25,612 bases of DNA from Apostichopus parvimensis. Its lineage: Eukaryota; Echinodermata; Holothuroidea; Aspidochirotida; Stichopodidae. The stretch is from positions 2,277 to 27,888 of the forward strand of contig KN884742.1 in NCBI GenBank assembly GCA_000934455.1, written 5' to 3'. The position numbers and the translations under genes are program-made. Below, piece after piece: positions 21,784 through 25,612 of this stretch (within the stretch, counting starts at the first letter, position 1; each line of letters starts with the position of its first letter). Below the pieces are notes generated by a model. It had not been told where the DNA came from, made no database searches, and saw nothing but the letters and a program-made list of their open reading frames with translations.

Positions 21784-21857
21784 ACTTGTAATAGTTCAAC
21801 ATTCAAATCTGTCGAGATGGAGAACAAGCATGAAAGTATGACGCTAGATAGTGTAGG

Positions 21858-21871
21858 TATAAATAAATATA
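21858..21871 (-). promoter_or_regulatory. Possible TATA-like element upstream of the Ig-TM-NACHT gene
   Basis: TATATTTATTTATA on the minus strand lies about 75 nt upstream of the start codon. If it works as a TATA box, transcription would begin near 21830-21840 and no 5' untranslated exon is needed. Such AT-rich words are common in this window, so it is weak evidence. Confidence 0.2.
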
Positions 21872-23916
21872 ACCAAATAAATCAATACTATACAGGAAGC
21901 GAAATATGGAGCAAATAATAGGAAGAACGAATTACATACGCATGCCGAACTGGTAGTTGTTTAAAGGCCCCAAGTTTTTAATGAGGATGGTCGGTGATAT
22001 GTGACTTAATACAAAAGATCCGCTCGTTTTCTTTTCGTTTACGTTCAGTTAAGGTTTTGGAGTGAGAAGCAATAAAAATACAAGTTTGTTTTTTGAGGGA
22101 ATGTCTGTAAAGATTTAAATGTTCGAAAACGGGGAATTGTGCAAAATAATCACGAAAGTGTTTTATGGGACTATTGAGACGTATGCGGAACCGGGAACCT
22201 GTTCCACCTACATAATTGCCCTCTTTGAAAAGTACACAGTAGTATGTAAACGACATTATTAGAATCACAAGAGAGGGAAGTGTGTCTGAGACCATAATCA
22301 ACATTGGGAATTTTGACCAATGTGCCTGAGGTAGTATGGAGGCATACTTGGCATCGAGGTTTTCCGCAACGGAAATTACCTGCGGAGGTGGAAACTCGGT
22401 AGGGGAGTCTGGTGAAAGTGAGTAGAAATCTTAGGAGTTTTGGACTTGTATTTTAATAAGTAATCACGGTTCAGTTTGTCGGCCCAAGAAATACACTGTC
22501 TAATTAAATGAAGGAGGTATCTGAAGTTCAAGAAATAACCTGTTAAAATGGATACCCAATGTTCATAATCACGTGGATTAAGACTATGTGGGTGACAAGT
22601 GTAAATACATATGAATATCAGTGGGCTTATAATAGACCGAAGTGGTTAAATAATTGATATCCGACTTGACCATAACATCTACCAATTATATTTGGTGTTT
22701 AGATACTTCCACAGAAAATATGATGCCTTCATGGAAAGAATATTCATGTTCAAAGAAAGACTTTAGAGGTTTTTTTGTTCCAGATCGTGGCGTAACATGG
22801 TGCCACTGTAGTGCACATAGCGGTACATTTGATTTGGAGATATTATAACGAACCGATTACAATAGAATGAAGCAAACTGAAATTGTTCACATTCTTATGT
22901 ACTTAGTTCAACTGGAGATTTTTAGTATAAACAAGCCAGTATCTATCACTTGCATATTGTACTAAAAATTGTTAGTGTCGCATTTGTTTACGAAAGATAA
23001 TTCGTGTTGTTTAAGTTCAAAGTGTACATAAATTTAGCTGCTTTGCGATTAACAAGAATATCAATACATTAACAGAAAAAAACGATATTTATTAGACAAG
23101 AAAAGATTTGCACTTATCAGCATTCCATTACCTTGGCGTTGTTAAATCGAAAACGCATATTTTCAACTAATTAACTGTATGCTATATTATTTTGTGGTAT
23201 GAAAAATTATTTGCCCTCTCATTGAAAATAGAAGCCTGGTGCGTCATATCGCTATCTGTATTGAGAATGATTCCGATCTTCCCTGCCTATAGCAAATATA
23301 GCTAATAACTACTAAGTTCCAAAGTTCAATGACGTACTTTCGGTTTGTCTACGGTATAGAGTCGACTATTTTTCTAGAAAACAAAATGGTGGGATTCATC
23401 GACTAAATGAAGCGTTTTTCTGCTAGTGCTGCCCCAAATGTTATGGGAATACCTTCAAAAATCGTAATTATTGACCTTTTGTTAAAGAATGATGTTGAAG
23501 TATATAAAACAACTGTCCTGGCGGTTCTAACTCCTAAGTAATTACAGCTGTTATTATTGTTACATTACATAGATTACATGCCCAAGTGTGCAAACAAGCG
23601 TAACATTACTATATCTGTGAAAATTGTTAAAGAATCACTTAGGTTTGCTTATACTCTGTAGCATACTTGGGATCAAGTAATACTGGAATTTAAATTAACA
23701 AATAATGTAGATTACATGCACAACAAAACTAAGATTTAATGAGCTAAAACACAATTTATTGAATGTCAGCCTAACTTGCAAATTCAAATCAATTTTACTT
23801 ACAACAAGTTCAATAGAGTAGTTTTAGCAGTGTAATTTTCAAATGAAGTGCATTAAATTACAAATTAGAAGAATCTTTAAACAGGATAAAAAATAAGTTG
23901 TTAAGCGTCACTTACC
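21872..23916. other. Upstream region of the receptor gene, nothing firm
   Basis: AT-rich DNA with short open frames on both strands but no domain and no consistent splice pattern. It is a likely promoter or 5' intron region. Confidence 0.45.
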
Positions 23917-23968
23917 ATGTGTGTGAGGTTTGTCTTGTGTTTGAACGTATATAGGAGGTACCATAATC
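23917..23968 (-). other. Orphan exon candidate upstream of the receptor gene
   Basis: A 52-nt segment between a GATTGTTGTTCAG acceptor and a GTAAGTG donor on the minus strand. In one frame it reads MVPPIYVQTQDKPHTH. It could be a 5' untranslated exon spliced to the acceptor at 21809, an alternative first exon, or a leftover exon of a neighbouring gene copy. The splice sites are good but nothing identifies the peptide. Confidence 0.35.
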
Positions 23969-24299
23969 TGAACAACAATCATAAATTATAAACTAAAAGC
24001 AAGTTGTATCTTATTTAAATCGAATATGCATAAAATTGAATCGATTTGTCCTTACCGTTCTGTTACATTATCCTGTGTATTAAGCTGTTGGGGATGTCAT
24101 CATGTCACTCCTCGTGCAATGCATATGAAATATTTGATCCACACACTTTGCGTGCATCATCATCATAACGAAATCCAAAGGTGGTGTTTGCTAAACAATC
24201 TATCTAATGGTGCTCGTAATCGTGATTAAACAAACTCAACATTCTGTATAAAGTTTAATAGTAATCGTTATTCACGAAGATAGAGAAGAGAGGGATCTA

Positions 24300-24390
24300 G
24301 TCAGGACTAACGTTGTGGAGTGCCAGGAGGGAATACTACTACATACGAACCCGGCTTTATATACGGACACCCTAACCACGTACGCCGTGA
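24300..24390 (-). repeat. tRNA-like SINE remnant
   Basis: On the minus strand GGCGTACGTGGTTAGGGTG resembles a pol III A box with flanking tRNA D-arm, and GGGTTCGTATG resembles a B box. The spacing is about ten bases shorter than in a real tRNA, and no good acceptor stem is visible. It fits a decayed tRNA-derived SINE better than a working tRNA gene. Confidence 0.4.
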
Positions 24391-24689
24391 ACGATGATTG
24401 TATGTCAAGAGGTTCGAAGCCAGTAAGGAAGGTCGTCATTCCACTGTAGGATTTTGCTACCTTTAGATAACGTTGACGATTTCAGTGGATTTTAGTTGAT
24501 TTAAATTTATGTGTCGTACCTAGTTGTGGGTTGGTACTAGATGATAACATGGTTTCGAGAATGTCTGATATTTATTTAGATATTATTATGTGCCCCATCA
24601 TTCAGTTGTACATTTGTCTGATGAATATCATTCGCCAATCCTAAGCGTGCTGTACATCTGTCACTAATTGCTATCTGCTATATATAATC
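24391..24689. other. Intergenic, nothing recognised
   Basis: No gene or repeat recognised between the SINE-like remnant and the G-run repeat. Confidence 0.45.
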
Positions 24690-24785
24690 ACGGGCGGAGA
24701 AACAGGGGGGTTGGGGGGGGGGGGGTTTAACCCCCCACTTTTTGAAGAGGGGGTTGGCCCACACAATCAACCCCCCTAGTTTTTG
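24690..24785. repeat. G-run/C-run repeat with inverted symmetry
   Basis: Long G runs (to about 13) next to TTTAACCCCCCACTTTTTGAAG, then AGGGGGTTGG and AACCCCCCTAG. The blocks are partly inverted copies of each other and could form hairpins. It is probably the end of a dispersed repeat. Run lengths may be uncertain in the assembly. Confidence 0.55.
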
Positions 24786-25021
24786 CCAGTAATGTTCTGT
24801 TATAGCCTGTGTTATGTGCTCCAAATGGCATAATAAATCAAATTATTAAATTTGAAATTGTTAAAGTCATTTTAACCTTTTACCTGGTACATCAACAATT
24901 AACGACCGAAAACCGAGTAAGAATTGACCCACACATTATTTCTAGCCCCTTTCCCCCACCTTGCGCATTGGAACTTGTAGCTCATAGCGCTAACTTCACC
25001 CCACAACAGACATACACAAAA

Positions 25022-25089
25022 TAACGTTTTGTTGCTGTTGAATAGCTTTGTACACCGGTTGTAACGTTTTGTTGCTGTTGTACACCGGT
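25022..25089 (+). repeat. Two imperfect direct repeats at the 5' edge of the Penelope-like fragment
   Basis: TAACGTTTTGTTGCTGTTG occurs at 25022-25040 and 25062-25080. Each is followed by TACACCGGT, at 25051-25059 and 25081-25089. The first unit carries about ten extra bases (AATAGCTTTG). The repeat abuts the truncation point and may be target duplication, element-derived tandem sequence or simple slippage. Confidence 0.7.
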
Positions 25090-25612
25090 CATATATGTGC
25101 TACCAAAAATTCATAAAGCACCCCCTGCTAACTCAAAATTTGCCGGCAGACCGATAATAAGCGGAAACGGATCACCGACCGAAAAAATATCGGAATTTGT
25201 GGACTATTTCTTGCTTCCTATTGTATTTAAACAAAGCACCTATGTGAAAGATACAAATCACATTCTGAAAATTTTGGAAGCCACCCCGTTACCCAAAACA
25301 GTAGTACTTGCTACACTCGATGTCGTCGCCATGTATACCAATTCTCCCCAAGAGGAGGCATTAGATATATGTCAAGAAGTCTATGAAAAGGCGGAAAAAA
25401 GCGAATATGGAATAAATAAAATATCTTCCATATCCATGCGCAAACTCATTGAACTTATTTTAACAAGAAACTGTTTCGAGTTCAATAACCAATTCTATCT
25501 ACAAAAGATCGGTTGCGCCATGGGTAGCCAAGCCTCTCCGGAAATCTGTGATATCGTCATGCATTGACTGGAAAACCAGATTTTACCGACAGATAATAAA
25601 ATCTTAAAATGG
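25085..25612 (+). mobile_element. Penelope-like element, 5'-truncated reverse transcriptase fragment (broken)
   Basis: The frame encodes a Penelope-like reverse transcriptase: YVLPKIHK near the start, GRPIISG, the catalytic strand TLDVVAMYTN with its aspartate, and GCAMGSQASPEICD (motif B). This element class moves by RT plus, usually, a GIY-YIG endonuclease. The 5' part is missing. A TGA at 25565-25567 interrupts the frame just after MH, and the same frame continues open (LENQILPTDNKILKW) to the window edge. The copy is therefore probably dead, or the TGA is a recent mutation. The YxDD box and any endonuclease would lie beyond the window. Confidence 0.88.

Noticed and set aside
24300-24400. 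A functional tRNA gene
   Set aside because: The A-to-B box spacing is too short and no acceptor stem or anticodon arm pairs, so a SINE remnant fits better.

Overview
The window looks like a piece of an animal nuclear genome. It is AT-rich, its genes are split by introns with good GT/AG signals, and it carries decayed transposon fragments, microsatellites and homopolymer runs. It has no operons and no bacterial-type coding density. The NACHT-type NTPase, the immunoglobulin domains and the Penelope-like element suggest a marine invertebrate, possibly an echinoderm such as a sea cucumber. That taxon is an inference, not a proof.

The main content is one multi-exon gene on the minus strand, from the start codon at 21783 to about 10912. 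I rebuilt it exon by exon with matching splice phases. It encodes, in order: a signal peptide, four Ig-like domains, one transmembrane helix, a short basic juxtamembrane linker, a complete NACHT NTPase with Walker A and Walker B, a short LRR-like tail and a small C-terminal tail. The predicted product is about 1,200 residues, a type I membrane protein with Ig domains outside the cell and an NLR-type NACHT inside. Animal NLRs are normally cytosolic with death-fold N-termini, so this domain order is the most interesting item here.

Layout: 1-4130 is non-coding and holds an old, diverged tandem duplication. 4133-6083 is a non-autonomous TIR element flanked by TTAAT repeats, with a smaller element nested in it. 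6090-8480 has little except a broken LINE reverse transcriptase fragment. 8488-9342 is a second TIR-bounded element sharing a core sequence with the first. 9345-10735 is plain intergenic DNA. 10912-21783 is the Ig-TM-NACHT gene. 21810-24290 is its upstream region, with one orphan exon candidate. 24300-24390 is a tRNA-like SINE remnant on the minus strand. 24690-24785 is a G/C-run repeat. 25085-25612 is a 5'-truncated, stop-interrupted Penelope-like reverse transcriptase running off the window.

The ectodomain would sense a ligand at the cell surface, and the NACHT module would act as a nucleotide-dependent oligomerisation switch beneath the membrane. This working model comes from the domain families only. 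No ligand or downstream effector domain is visible.
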